Source: Gammaproteobacteria bacterium (lineage in GTDB: Bacteria; Pseudomonadota; Gammaproteobacteria; Steroidobacterales; Woeseiaceae). From it: a DNA stretch of 63,312 bases. The translations under genes were made by a program, and so were the position numbers. The notes under the pieces were generated by a model that saw nothing but the letters and a program-made list of their open reading frames with translations, made no database searches and was not told the origin of the DNA. The DNA lies in NCBI GenBank assembly GCA_030429005.1, contig JAUIDP010000010.1, positions 1 through 63,312 of the forward strand, read 5' to 3'. Position 1 is the first letter of the stretch. Each line of letters starts with the position of its first letter. This document shows positions 37,874-47,375 of the stretch, in pieces.

Positions 37874-39091
37874 TTGAAGGTTCTCATTCTATCACCTGGC
37901 TACCCGGCCGATATGCCCGAATTCACCCGCGGGCTTGCTGATGCCGGCGCGGAAGTCTTTGGTGTCGGCGACCAGCCGGTCGCCGCACTGCCCGATCTCG
38001 TCAAACGCTCGCTGTCAAAGTATGTCCAGGTGCGGTCGCTCTGGGATTCGGCGGCCGTGCTCGGCGAGCTGCGCGCGCAATTGCGAGGCAACGAAATCGA
38101 CCGGGTTGAGTGTCTCTGGGAACCCGGCATCATGCTCGCCGCGGAGTTGCGGCAGCAACTCGGGGTCAGCGGTCTCTCGATCGACGAGGCACATCGCTTT
38201 CGTGATAAGGAAGCGATGAAACTCGCACTGGATGAGGCCGGCGTGCGTACGCCGCGGCATGTCGCAGCTGACAGCGCTGCTGCTGTTTGGGAAGCTACCG
38301 AACAGATCGGCTTCCCGGTGATACTGAAGCCGATTGCCGGTGCCGGCTCGGCCGATACCTACCGTATCGAGTCGGCCGACGAGTTGCGTGCTGTATTACC
38401 GCGGCTGCGGCATGTCGCAACCGTCAGTGTCGAAGAATTCGTGGATGGCGAGGAATACACGTTCGACACGATAACCATCGACGGCGAAATCGCCTACTAC
38501 AACATTGCCTGGTATCGCCCGCGGCCGCTGGTTGCGCGCAGCAATGAATGGATCAGCCCGCAAGTCATTGCGCTGCGGGACGTGGACGATGCGCAACTGG
38601 CCGCTGGCGTTGCGATGGGCTACGACGTCATAGAAGCCCTGAATTTTCAAACCGGCTTCACGCACATGGAGTGGTATCGCAAGAGCGATGGCGAGGTTGT
38701 CTTTGGCGAGATCGGTGCGCGGCCGCCGGGAGCGCACCAGGTCGACCAGATGAAATACGCCTGCGACTTCGACGTTTTCAGGGCCTGGGGTTCCGCGGTT
38801 GTGCAAGGCCGTCTCAACGCGGAATTCGAGCGCCGCTACAACGTTGCGACGATCTACAAGCGGGCCAAGGGAGTCGGCCGGATTACGCACATCGAAGGCA
38901 CGGACCGGCTGCAAAAACGCTTCGGCGAGCATGTCGTCTGGAACACGCTGTTGCCACCGGGCTCGCCTCGCCGCGACTGGCTGCAGACGCTGGTTTCCGA
39001 CGGCTTTATCATGCTGCGGCACGCGGACCTCGACACGACGCTCGAGATGGCCGATGCTGTCGGCTCGGAACTGCATCTGTACGCCGGCTAG
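37874..39091 (+). CDS. ATP-grasp ligase, paralogue B
   Basis: A 405-residue ATP-grasp protein starting at TTG 37874, with GAGGAG five bases upstream. The N-terminus MKVLILSPGYPADMPEFTRG aligns with paralogue A, the ATP loop is KPIAGAGSADTYR (K152), then FTHMEWYRKSDG and EIGARPPG (E279). Residue positions match paralogue A almost one to one, so both descend from a duplication, although they are on opposite strands around glgA. It is divergent from glgA across about 85 bp and convergent with the esterase gene at 39096. Substrate unknown. Confidence 0.82.
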   Translation: MKVLILSPGYPADMPEFTRGLADAGAEVFGVGDQPVAALPDLVKRSLSKYVQVRSLWDSAAVLGELRAQLRGNEIDRVECLWEPGIMLAAELRQQLGVSGLSIDEAHRFRDKEAMKLALDEAGVRTPRHVAADSAAAVWEATEQIGFPVILKPIAGAGSADTYRIESADELRAVLPRLRHVATVSVEEFVDGEEYTFDTITIDGEIAYYNIAWYRPRPLVARSNEWISPQVIALRDVDDAQLAAGVAMGYDVIEALNFQTGFTHMEWYRKSDGEVVFGEIGARPPGAHQVDQMKYACDFDVFRAWGSAVVQGRLNAEFERRYNVATIYKRAKGVGRITHIEGTDRLQKRFGEHVVWNTLLPPGSPRRDWLQTLVSDGFIMLRHADLDTTLEMADAVGSELHLYAG

Positions 39092-39095
39092 CGCG

Positions 39096-39824
39096 TCAGG
39101 CAAGTTCCTCCAGGTATTTCGGCAACATGGCACGCCACGTTATCCAGTCGTGGTGCCACTCCGGCCCCCACGGGTCGACACGATTCGGCACGCCCTTCGC
39201 CCCGAGCACCCGCGCGATACGCCAGGACTCGCCGATATCCTCGAAGTTTCCCTCGCCGGTCGGCAACAGTACAAATCGGCTCCTGAGCAGATCCAGTTGC
39301 GGGCCCTCGAGTCCGGGCAGGTAATGCAACGGCGACGAGAAATAGAAGTCCTCGTTCATCCTGCCCTCCAGGTATTTTGACAGGTCGAAGGTGCCGCTCA
39401 TCGCTATCGCCATGCGGAATACATCCGGGTGCCGACATACGCTGGCAACAGCATTGAACGCGCCGATCGACGCACCGGTCGCAATAATCTCGATATCGGC
39501 GGAGCCGCAATCATTGCGAATCGCGGGCACAACTTCACGGTAGATGAATTCGTCAAACAGGTTCTGCACGCGGGAACAGAATTCGGCCGAATGCTCCCCC
39601 GAGATCCAGGTCCGCCCGGCGATGCTGTCCGTCGAGTACACCTTGATGCGGCCGGCATCGATCAGCGGCTCCAGCACCCGGACAAGGTGAAAACGCTCGA
39701 CTTCCTCGGCGTCCCCGCCCGCCGTCGGAAACAGCAGCACCGGCGTGCCGTAATGTCCCCAGCGCACCAGCTGCACCTCCTGTTCGAGGCGTCCCGTGTG
39801 CCAGCGTGTTACATCTTTTTGCAT
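39096..39824 (-). CDS. Alpha/beta-hydrolase, esterase-like
   Basis: A 242-residue single-domain hydrolase of the putative-esterase (esterase D/antigen 85-like) type. The nucleophile is S119 in GASIG, the N-terminal oxyanion region is PVLLFPTAGGDAEEVERF, and a WHHDWITW segment near the C-terminus supplies the likely catalytic His. It starts 2 bp after the stop of the ATP-grasp gene at 39827 and is the last of that five-gene minus-strand run. No signal peptide, so it acts in the cytoplasm, presumably on an ester or activated product of the ligases. Confidence 0.8.
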   Translation of the reverse strand: MQKDVTRWHTGRLEQEVQLVRWGHYGTPVLLFPTAGGDAEEVERFHLVRVLEPLIDAGRIKVYSTDSIAGRTWISGEHSAEFCSRVQNLFDEFIYREVVPAIRNDCGSADIEIIATGASIGAFNAVASVCRHPDVFRMAIAMSGTFDLSKYLEGRMNEDFYFSSPLHYLPGLEGPQLDLLRSRFVLLPTGEGNFEDIGESWRIARVLGAKGVPNRVDPWGPEWHHDWITWRAMLPKYLEELA

Positions 39825-39826
39825 CC

Positions 39827-41062
39827 TCAGTCGCTGCTGTCCCTGCGCCAGCTCTGGATTCGCTCCCAGAACAATTCGCTGAACTCGTCGACCTCGTGCG
39901 CCGGGTACAGGGCCTCGACCTTCTGCCGGATGGCATCCATGACCACATCCGAGCCGAAGAACTCGTGGGCAACTTCATCGAGGTGCCCAAGGTGCTTGTC
40001 GCAGAACTCCTCGAACTGTTCTGCCTCGAAGTGTTCCAGCGCGATTTTTGCGTAGCGTTCCAGCTTGTCGTCGAATGAGCGATCCTCAGCCGCGATATCG
40101 AAGAACCGCTGCCAGTCGAGATTGGCATGCATCGAGCGATCGGTCGCCGCACAGTAGATCGACCATTTCAGGTTGGCCTTGATCAGCCACGGAAAATGAT
40201 AGTGCAGCGACGTGACCTGGGAGTCCGGGCAGGCATTGGCGAAGTCGATCGGCCGCCAGACGCCGTTCGAGCGCAGCGCTTCGCAGGAGTTGAAGTCCCA
40301 GCCAAAAAACGCGTTGATGACCATCGTCATGTTCGACAACGTAATTTCATCGCCGGTCGACAGGAAATCCCGGTCCATGCAATAGCGGTCGTGCAACGGG
40401 GCGGAAGGATCGTAATTGACAAAGCGCCATTGCGGACCAAGGCCGATACAGCGGACGAACCAGTCGAAGGGCTGCACGCCCTGCTGCAAATGCATGACGC
40501 GTTTGCCGCTCGAATCGTACGCTTCCAGCAATGCTTCCCTGTCATGAATCGCCGTGACACCGACCCACGCGCCACCGTCGTAGGGTTTCATGAACAGCGG
40601 ATAGCCGATCCGGTCACCGATTTCGCCAAGGTCGAACAGCTTTGCGTACTTCTCCAGGGTTGCCTGCAGATCCGGCGATTCGTCGTAGGCTTTCGGTGGA
40701 ATCAGCCAGGTATCGGGAACGGGAAAGCCGAGTCGCATCATCGCCGCATAAGACGTGTGTTTTTCCATCGACTGCAACGACCAGGGATTGTTGTAGACAT
40801 ACAGGTCGTCGGTAAGGATGGCTTTCTTGATCCATTCCCGCGACGTGTGATACCAGTGCGTCAACCTGTCGATGACGACGTCGTACGAGCACGGCTGGCG
40901 CAGGTCGAATGGCTCGATGCCAACCCGTTCGACCTCGAAACTGACCGTGTCCCTGCCCAGCCTGAGCTTGAGATCGAGTTGTTTCAGCAGCGCCTCGTAG
41001 CAGACGGGCCAGCAGATATCGGCCCCGAGCGACAATCCGATTCGTCGTGTTTTGCTCGCCAT
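39827..41062 (-). CDS. ATP-grasp ligase of a distinct subgroup
   Basis: A 411-residue protein starting at ATG with AAGGAAT upstream. The N-terminal domain RRIGLSLGADICWPVCYEALL is unlike that of the three paralogues. The central part has IGYPLFMKPYDGGAWVGVTAIHD, an ATP-grasp loop with a substrate Lys, and a C-terminal part with DFNSCEALRSNGVWRPIDFANACPDSQ, where the metal-binding acidic and Asn residues are less standard. It most resembles RimK/glutathione synthetase-like ATP-grasp proteins annotated only as hypothetical. It sits between the two alpha/beta hydrolase genes, 47 bp after one and 2 bp before the other. Confidence 0.72.
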   Translation of the reverse strand: MASKTRRIGLSLGADICWPVCYEALLKQLDLKLRLGRDTVSFEVERVGIEPFDLRQPCSYDVVIDRLTHWYHTSREWIKKAILTDDLYVYNNPWSLQSMEKHTSYAAMMRLGFPVPDTWLIPPKAYDESPDLQATLEKYAKLFDLGEIGDRIGYPLFMKPYDGGAWVGVTAIHDREALLEAYDSSGKRVMHLQQGVQPFDWFVRCIGLGPQWRFVNYDPSAPLHDRYCMDRDFLSTGDEITLSNMTMVINAFFGWDFNSCEALRSNGVWRPIDFANACPDSQVTSLHYHFPWLIKANLKWSIYCAATDRSMHANLDWQRFFDIAAEDRSFDDKLERYAKIALEHFEAEQFEEFCDKHLGHLDEVAHEFFGSDVVMDAIRQKVEALYPAHEVDEFSELFWERIQSWRRDSSD

Positions 41063-41109
41063 TTTGTTCTATTCCTTATCAGCGATGCTGCCACTATAAC
41101 AGCAGCGAC

Positions 41110-42246
41110 TCATTCATAGACCATCCACAGCGGCCCCGGGAACAGCCAGGTGAGCCCGGTCCGCAGCCGATCCCGCCAGTTCTCCCAGTTGTGAGCATCG
41201 CGCGCCTCTTCGAAGCGCACATCGATGCCCTGCTCCTGCAGTTTCGGCACGAGTGAGCGGTTCTCGTAGATCAGGGACTCGTAGATGCCGCAACTCATGT
41301 AAATGCGTTCGGCCGGCCGGCCCGGTTGTTCGCGAAACTCGTTCATGAATTCGGCCACGGGGTCGAATACCGGGCCGCGATTGTGGCGACCTATGTCACT
41401 GAATGCGAATGAGCCCGACTGCAGTAACAGCTGCCCGAAGTGACCCGGGTTTCGCCAGGCCGTGTGCAATGACGCGACGGCGCCGAAACTGGCGCCCAGT
41501 ATCCCGCGCGCGACCGGGTCATCGATCAGTGGAAAGTGCGCCGCCATGTGCGGCAGCAATTCGTCGTTGACGAATCTCGCATGTCGCTCATCGGCGCCGT
41601 ACTCGACCAGGCGGTCCGGCGACTGCAACAGGGCTACAATCATTGCCGGAATTTCCAGTGCATGGATCAGGTTGTCCAGCACCACCTTGAATGCTGCAAA
41701 ATTGAGGTAGTCGACACCGTCGTGGACGACGAGCAGCGGGTAGCGCCGTTTCGGTCGGAACCGTGCGGGCAGGTAGACCTGGATGTCGCGGTCTTCGCCG
41801 AAGACGGTGCTGTGCAGGCGGCTGGCGTGGATTTCTCCCTGGCGCGCGCCGGTATCGGCCAGTGTCCACGCCGGTCGTTCGTAGCCATAGCCCTGGCAGA
41901 CCGAGTTGGCGCCGAACGGGTCGTGCGCGAGGACGCCGTTCAGCGGATCAAGAACGAGTTCGCGATGACCATTTGACGATACTTCGAACTTGTACTCGAT
42001 CCGTGATCCTTTCGGCAGGTCGATCGTGGTTGCCCACAGGTCGGTACCCGCCAGCGCCTGGAAGGGTTGCGCGGTATCGAGGCCGGATATCCAGCAGCGC
42101 AGGTGCACGGCATCCGCTGCGCCGCGATAAACAAAGGTGACATCGCGCCCGTCGACCAGCGGGAATTCCGCTGCGGCTATAAATGCATCGATCGCCGCCG
42201 CATCCGGCGTACCTTTTCGAAACAGGTTGCGCAGCTGCGGGTTCAC
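41110..42246 (-). CDS. Two-domain esterase: CBM48-like N-terminus plus alpha/beta hydrolase
   Basis: A 378-residue protein starting at GTG 42246, which overlaps the S51-like gene's stop by 4 bp (GTGA); earlier codons overlap that gene. Residues about 33-110 form an early-set/CBM48-like domain (VTFVYRGAADAVHLRCWISG, LPKGSRIEYKFEV), of the kind found in glycogen-branching enzymes, AMPK and enterochelin esterases. Residues about 140-378 are an esterase with S253 in GASFG and a likely His in DAHNWENWRD. No signal peptide. Given the glycogen genes around it, the N-terminal domain may target glycogen; the Fes-like family makes an ester or peptide substrate equally possible. Confidence 0.78.
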   Translation of the reverse strand: MNPQLRNLFRKGTPDAAAIDAFIAAAEFPLVDGRDVTFVYRGAADAVHLRCWISGLDTAQPFQALAGTDLWATTIDLPKGSRIEYKFEVSSNGHRELVLDPLNGVLAHDPFGANSVCQGYGYERPAWTLADTGARQGEIHASRLHSTVFGEDRDIQVYLPARFRPKRRYPLLVVHDGVDYLNFAAFKVVLDNLIHALEIPAMIVALLQSPDRLVEYGADERHARFVNDELLPHMAAHFPLIDDPVARGILGASFGAVASLHTAWRNPGHFGQLLLQSGSFAFSDIGRHNRGPVFDPVAEFMNEFREQPGRPAERIYMSCGIYESLIYENRSLVPKLQEQGIDVRFEEARDAHNWENWRDRLRTGLTWLFPGPLWMVYE

Positions 42247-43187
42247 TTGACCTTCACCGCTGACACCCGCCCTTTGCTGCCCAGCTTGCGTGCGCCGTTC
42301 ACCCGCACAATCGCAGAGCCACGCAATTGCAACTCGTTGCCCGTGTCCAGGGCTATGCACTGGTCGGGAGCGAAACGCCGGCTGAAAAAACTGACCCGCT
42401 GGCGGTCCGCTTTCCTGAGTCGGCGGCTCGCGTCGGGAAGAAAGACATAGCCCGAAACAGTATTACAGCCGGCACAGAGGATTTCGGCATCGCGGCGGCC
42501 CTCCGGGGCATGATCGTGGAACAGCACAATGCGACCGGTGAGTGCCATTGCGCCGGCAGACCAGGCGACCACGTTGTTGACCTCGAGCATCCGGTCGACT
42601 TCAAACAGGCGCAGCCGGTTGATCAGCACGGCAACATTGCCGCCCGTCAGTACAATGCCATTGCTGCGGTCGACGATATCCTGGATCTCCCGGATGTGTC
42701 GGGCCAGTTCCGGATGCAGGTCGGGGCCATTGACACTGCTAAAGCGCCGCCAGATGAGCTCGGTGCGATAGAGATGGTGGCGGTCGAGTGCTCTGAGTTG
42801 CGCAATCGCATGGCGTTGTTCCGCGGCCAGCAGGTCAGCATCGCCATCGGCTCGCATAACCTGGCGCGCTGCCAGGCTAAGCTGCTTCAGCCGCAGCCGG
42901 TAGAGCCGCTGTTGTTCAATCAGCTGTTCCTGCCGGAGTCGAGCGGCCGCAGCCAGCTCCGGCAGCGCCGCCAGCAGTTGTTCTTCGCGACGGTAGAGGT
43001 GCAGATCCTCGAGCTGTCGCGCCAGCACACTGCGCATCTCGTCGATGTCGCCCTCGGTTTCCTGCCAGCCGGCGGAAACCACGGCGAGAGGACCGTCGGG
43101 CAGCCCGGAAGCGGCAACCGCCTGCGCGACATTCGGTTCCGGCGACTGCGGCCCGAGCAGTACGCGTACAGGGGCAGTGGCGTTCAA
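42243..43187 (-). CDS. Divergent peptidase S51-like protein (cyanophycinase/dipeptidase E relative)
   Basis: A 314-residue protein from TTG 43187, which overlaps the ATP-grasp stop by 4 bp (TTGA) with GGTGGAG upstream. Residues about 60-145 are a charged helical insertion, possibly coiled coil. The core then gives TGGNVAVLINRL (181-192) and VVAWSAGAMALTG (206-218) with the expected nucleophile S210, followed by FHDHAPEG and later IALDTGNELQLRG. These match the order in S51 peptidases: a GGN motif, SAGA nucleophile and a final GIDE/GTAL strand. The last Glu is replaced by Thr-Gly-Asn. S51 enzymes cut dipeptides or cyanophycin; this one sits between two ligase genes. Confidence 0.68.
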   Translation of the reverse strand: MNATAPVRVLLGPQSPEPNVAQAVAASGLPDGPLAVVSAGWQETEGDIDEMRSVLARQLEDLHLYRREEQLLAALPELAAAARLRQEQLIEQQRLYRLRLKQLSLAARQVMRADGDADLLAAEQRHAIAQLRALDRHHLYRTELIWRRFSSVNGPDLHPELARHIREIQDIVDRSNGIVLTGGNVAVLINRLRLFEVDRMLEVNNVVAWSAGAMALTGRIVLFHDHAPEGRRDAEILCAGCNTVSGYVFLPDASRRLRKADRQRVSFFSRRFAPDQCIALDTGNELQLRGSAIVRVNGARKLGSKGRVSAVKVK

Positions 43188-44443
43188 GCGAGCTCCACCC
43201 GGATGGTTGTGACGATCTCGGTCAGTGCGTTCTCGACGACAGCAGTTTCGGGATGACGCAGGATCACGTAGCCGTCGCCCTCGTAGGAATCCGACGGTGC
43301 CTGCCCTTCCTGCGGCAACTTCGCTTCGACAACGATATCGCCGAAACGCTGCTGCGCCTCGTCCAGGCCATGGAGGCGGCGAACGCTGCCGCGGCCCTGG
43401 CCGCGAATGTAGGCCGCACCTGCCGCGTACTGGCGCGGTGGCGGTGAAAATTCCCCGAATACCATCAGTCGGGGCCACGCCGTGTAGAAATCAACGTCGT
43501 GCGCATAGGACAGCAAGGATGTGATCTGCGCGCCAGGCGGTCGTGCACCAACCTCGGATATCGCGATGCGCCCGTCGGCAAGGCGAAACCACTCCATGTG
43601 GCTGAGCCCGGTGTCCAGCCCCAGTGTCCGCAGCCCGGCGCCCGCTGCTGTTCGAATCGGATCGAACTCGGCACCACTGATATCCCGGGGCAGCAGGACA
43701 CACCACTGTATCCACGGATTCTCGAGGACTTCCAGCGGCGACGGCATGTAGCGTGAAATCGAGTGCCAGACGAGGTCGCCATCGCACATGACACTGTCAA
43801 ACGAAAATTCGGTGCCCGATACGAATTCCTCGAACAGCGTCGGCTGCTGCGGGTCGGGCGAATAGCGCTGCAGGAACGTTTGCAGGTCGGCCGCGCCGTC
43901 CAGCCGAAACGTACCTTTGCCGCCGGCACCGGCTGGCGGCTTCACGACCAGCGGAAAACCGACCGTGTCTGCGAAAGCAGCAGCGGAATCCCGGTCGCCA
44001 CAGAGCGCATGCCGCGCGCAGGGAATGCCCGCCTGTTGCAGGACCGTCTTCATCCTGGACTTGTCGCGAAAGTTGATTGCCGCTTCAACCGAAAGGCCCT
44101 TGATACCGAGCACGTCGCGCGCCCGGGCCAGCGGCACTTGCAGCTGTTCGAGCGGACCGAACAGGCTTTGTGCCCTGCCGTGCCGATTTTGCAGTTCGCG
44201 CGCAGCATCAGCCAGCTGTTGCGCATCCAGTCCATCCCGGATTTGCCAGTGCCCGGCCAGGCGCCGGCGGATGTCGTCGGGCAGGCGTTCAGCGCTGTCC
44301 TGGCTGATCAGCGTCAGATCCACGCCCGGCAGGCCCAGCGCTCCGCGGATGAATCGCAGGGTGGCTTCCATGAAAAACGGAGCCGCGAAAATTGCGTGCT
44401 TTGCCATCAGTAATGCCGGGGTGCCTGTAGCGTGAAAGACCAT
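43184..44443 (-). CDS. ATP-grasp ligase, paralogue C
   Basis: A 419-residue ATP-grasp protein (407 if the ATG at 44407 is used, which places the first strand KHAIFAAPFF at the N-terminus as in its paralogues; neither start has a clear ribosome-binding site). The ATP loop is KPPAGAGGKGTFR, the conserved LSHMEWFRLADG follows, and the metal site is EVGARPPG. It is the first gene of a minus-strand run of five (ligase, S51-like, esterase, ligase, esterase) and is divergent from malQ across about 80 bp, so ligase and glycogen operons could share control. Confidence 0.82.
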   Translation of the reverse strand: MVFHATGTPALLMAKHAIFAAPFFMEATLRFIRGALGLPGVDLTLISQDSAERLPDDIRRRLAGHWQIRDGLDAQQLADAARELQNRHGRAQSLFGPLEQLQVPLARARDVLGIKGLSVEAAINFRDKSRMKTVLQQAGIPCARHALCGDRDSAAAFADTVGFPLVVKPPAGAGGKGTFRLDGAADLQTFLQRYSPDPQQPTLFEEFVSGTEFSFDSVMCDGDLVWHSISRYMPSPLEVLENPWIQWCVLLPRDISGAEFDPIRTAAGAGLRTLGLDTGLSHMEWFRLADGRIAISEVGARPPGAQITSLLSYAHDVDFYTAWPRLMVFGEFSPPPRQYAAGAAYIRGQGRGSVRRLHGLDEAQQRFGDIVVEAKLPQEGQAPSDSYEGDGYVILRHPETAVVENALTEIVTTIRVELA

Positions 44444-44524
44444 TGCGCTATGACGTCTTCAACCATAGCCCTGCCAGTATCCGCGTGTAGAATCGGGCGT
44501 TCAAGCCACTAACGTGAATTCGAT

Positions 44525-46063
44525 ATGACCTCCGGTATCGACACAGGCACCCGGCGGGCAGGCGTCTGGTTGCACCTGACTTCCCTGCCCGGCCCACACG
44601 GTATCGGCGAGCTGGGCGCCCCGGCATTCCGTTTTATTGATGCGTTGCGCGCCATGCACCTCGGTGTCTGGCAATTCCTTCCGATCGGGCCTACCGGGTT
44701 CGGTAATTCGCCCTACCAGGCTTTGTCCAGCTTTGCCGGTAACGAAATGCTAATCGACATGGCCGAGCTCGTTACCGATGGCCTGCTCGAGCCGGCGGAA
44801 CTGGACGAATTGAAAAAGCTGCCCCGCGATTTCGTGGACTACGGCGCATTAATGCCCGCGAAGAACCGGTTGCTCGCGACTGCAGCACGGCGCTTCCTGA
44901 GGGCTGGTGATGCCGGGCTTCGCCGCGACTACGAGGTGTTTCGAGCGGCCAATGATGCCGCGTGGCTGCACGACTACAGCCTGTTCCGTCTGCTCAAGGC
45001 ACAGCACGCGTACCGCGCCTGGCCGGACTGGCCTGCGCAATATGCCTCGCGCGACGCCTCGGCGCTCGCCCGGTTTGCAGACCGCGAGCGTGCGCGTATC
45101 GACGAAATCAAGGTCGCGCAGTTCCTGTTCTTCCGCCAGTGGTCGAATCTGCAAGACTATGCCCGGCAGAATGGTGTATGCCTGTTTGGGGACATGCCGA
45201 TCTACGTCGCCCTGGACAGCGCAGACGCGTGGTCCAACCCGCAACTTCTGCAGCTCGATGCCGGAAACGTGCCGCTAAAGGTCGCCGGTGTGCCGCCAGA
45301 CTACTTTGCCGAAGACGGCCAGCTGTGGGGAAACCCGCTCTACGACTGGCAGCGGCACGAACAGGACGGCTTCCGCTGGTGGGCGGCGCGGCTCCGCGCG
45401 CTCGCGGATCATGTCGATTTTCTGCGGATCGACCATTTCCGCGGTTTCGAGTCCTACTGGGCCGTCCCGGCGCCCGCCGACACGGCACGCAACGGGCGAT
45501 GGGAAGCGGGCCCGGGCAACCGTTTTTTTGATGCGATGCGCGCAACGCTGGGCGACCTGCCAATAATTGCGGAAGACCTTGGCGAAATCACAGCCGAGGT
45601 CGACGCATTGCGCGAACAGCAAGGTATGCCGGGCATGTGCGTATTGCAGTTCGCACTGGCCGACCGCGACTTCGCCTTGCACCAGGTTGGTGCAGATCGG
45701 GTCTGTTACACGAGCACCCATGACAACGATACCGTTGTGGGCTGGTTTCGCAGTGATGCCGATGCATGCAGCGAAGCCGAGGAAACACGCTGGCTGCGGG
45801 CGAATATTTTGCAAGTGACCCAGGGCAGCCCGGAGACCATACACACCGACATGGTGCGCACAGCGTTCCAGACCAACGCGTTTCTCGCGATCACGTCAAT
45901 GCAGGACTTGCTGGGACTGGATTCGACCGCGCGCATCAATATACCGGGCACAGCGGAGAATAATTGGCTGTGGCGCTTGTCCGACGAACATTTGCAACCT
46001 GATTTCTGCGAGAATGTAACGTCATTGGTGCTTGCATCCAACCGCGGGAGAGTCAATGAATAA
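44525..46063 (+). CDS. malQ: 4-alpha-glucanotransferase (amylomaltase)
   Basis: Family GH77 enzyme that moves alpha-1,4-glucan segments between chains and releases glucose. The 512-residue protein has the nucleophile region [18 protein letters not shown], the acid/base region [14 protein letters not shown] and the third Asp in [13 protein letters not shown]. It is the first gene of the malQ-glgC-glgB-glgP-glgX run and overlaps glgC by 8 bp. A TAGAAT -10-like box at 44487-44492 lies about 33 bp upstream. The weak ribosome-binding site (GTGAAT) suggests modest translation. Confidence 0.96.
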   Translation: MTSGIDTGTRRAGVWLHLTSLPGPHGIGELGAPAFRFIDALRAMHLGVWQFLPIGPTGFGNSPYQALSSFAGNEMLIDMAELVTDGLLEPAELDELKKLPRDFVDYGALMPAKNRLLATAARRFLRAGDAGLRRDYEVFRAANDAAWLHDYSLFRLLKAQHAYRAWPDWPAQYASRDASALARFADRERARIDEIKVAQFLFFRQWSNLQDYARQNGVCLFGDMPIYVALDSADAWSNPQLLQLDAGNVPLKVAGVPPDYFAEDGQLWGNPLYDWQRHEQDGFRWWAARLRALADHVDFLRIDHFRGFESYWAVPAPADTARNGRWEAGPGNRFFDAMRATLGDLPIIAEDLGEITAEVDALREQQGMPGMCVLQFALADRDFALHQVGADRVCYTSTHDNDTVVGWFRSDADACSEAEETRWLRANILQVTQGSPETIHTDMVRTAFQTNAFLAITSMQDLLGLDSTARINIPGTAENNWLWRLSDEHLQPDFCENVTSLVLASNRGRVNE

Positions 46064-47336
46064 TAAGAGTAGCGATTTTGAACGCCACCTGAGCCGACTG
46101 TCACGCAACGCGCTCGCGCTGGTACTCGCCGGTGGCCAGGGTTCGCGACTGCACGAACTCACCGACTGGCGGGCCAAACCAGCGGTCTATTTCGGCGGCA
46201 AATTTCGCATCATCGACTTCGCCCTGTCGAACTGCATCAATTCGGGCATACGCCGCATCGGCGTCCTCACACAATACAAGGCGCATTCCCTGATCCGACA
46301 CCTCGTGCACGGCTGGTCGTTCATGCAATCCGGCCGCCGTGAATTCGTGGAAATCCTGCCGGCATCGCAGCGCGTCGGCGGCGAGTGGTATCGCGGCACG
46401 GCTGATGCGGTCTACCAGAACCTCGACATCATTCGAACCCATGCACCGGCACACGTGCTGGTCCTCGGTGGCGACCATATCTACAAGATGGACTATGGCA
46501 AGTTCCTGGCCGCACACGAGGAGAACAACGCCGACATGTCCGTCAGTTGCGTCGAAGTCCCGGTCGCGGAGGCCGCCGGCCAGCTTGGCGTGATGACGGT
46601 CGACAAGACCGGCCGCGTCATCGCTTTCGACGAAAAACCGGAAGAGCCGAATGCCATTCCGGGCAAACCCGGCTATTGCCTGGCGTCGATGGGCAATTAT
46701 GTTTTCAACACCGAGTTTCTCTATGAACAGCTGATACGCGACGCTGATACGCCGGGCACGCAGTATGACTTTGGTCGCAACATCATCCCGCGAATCATTC
46801 GCGACTATCGCGTCTTTGCCTATCCGTTTCGCGATGAGCAAACCAGCGAACAGGCCTACTGGCGCGACGTCGGCACAATCGATGCGTACTGGGAAGCAAA
46901 CATGGAACTCGTTTCCATATCGCCGCAGTTGAACCTGTACGACGAAGTCTGGCCGATCCATACCTTCCAGTGGCTGTCGCCACCGGCCAAGTTCATTTTC
47001 GATGATGCCGACCGACGCGGCATTGCGACCAATTCGATGGTGTCCGGCGGTTGCGTCCTGTCGGGCGGTTCCATACACGGGTCGCTGATGTTTTCGCGCT
47101 CGCGCATTGATGCGCGCAGCAAGGTTAGCGAAAGCGTGATCCTGCCTGACGTTCGCATCCAGGAGGACTGTCGTATTCACCGCGCGGTCATCGACCGAGG
47201 TGCAGTGATCGCTGCCGGCACCGAGATCGGCGTCGACCCGGAAGCCGATCGGCTGCGCGGCTTCCGGGTGACGGAAGGCGGCGTGACACTGGTCACTCCG
47301 GACATGCTGGGCCAGCACCTGCACTTTACGCGGTGA
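46056..47336 (+). CDS. glgC: Glucose-1-phosphate adenylyltransferase
   Basis: Makes ADP-glucose from glucose-1-phosphate and ATP, the committed step of bacterial glycogen synthesis. The 426-residue protein starts at ATG 46056 with GGGAGAG upstream, inside the end of malQ. The nucleotide-binding N-terminus is [25 protein letters not shown], then [21 protein letters not shown]. The C-terminal left-handed beta-helix is shown by repeats such as [21 protein letters not shown]. It is likely controlled allosterically by sugar phosphates, which fits an organism using the Entner-Doudoroff route. Confidence 0.97.
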   Translation: MNNKSSDFERHLSRLSRNALALVLAGGQGSRLHELTDWRAKPAVYFGGKFRIIDFALSNCINSGIRRIGVLTQYKAHSLIRHLVHGWSFMQSGRREFVEILPASQRVGGEWYRGTADAVYQNLDIIRTHAPAHVLVLGGDHIYKMDYGKFLAAHEENNADMSVSCVEVPVAEAAGQLGVMTVDKTGRVIAFDEKPEEPNAIPGKPGYCLASMGNYVFNTEFLYEQLIRDADTPGTQYDFGRNIIPRIIRDYRVFAYPFRDEQTSEQAYWRDVGTIDAYWEANMELVSISPQLNLYDEVWPIHTFQWLSPPAKFIFDDADRRGIATNSMVSGGCVLSGGSIHGSLMFSRSRIDARSKVSESVILPDVRIQEDCRIHRAVIDRGAVIAAGTEIGVDPEADRLRGFRVTEGGVTLVTPDMLGQHLHFTR

Positions 47337-47375
47337 CGGCAACGAACCGGCGGACTACTGCGAACGGAGCAGCGC

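Noticed and set aside
33560..44443. A cyanophycin synthetase/cyanophycinase system
   Set aside because: No protein has the two-part ATP-grasp plus Mur-ligase architecture of CphA, and the S51-like protein lacks a clear final GIDE motif, so only a loose parallel remains.
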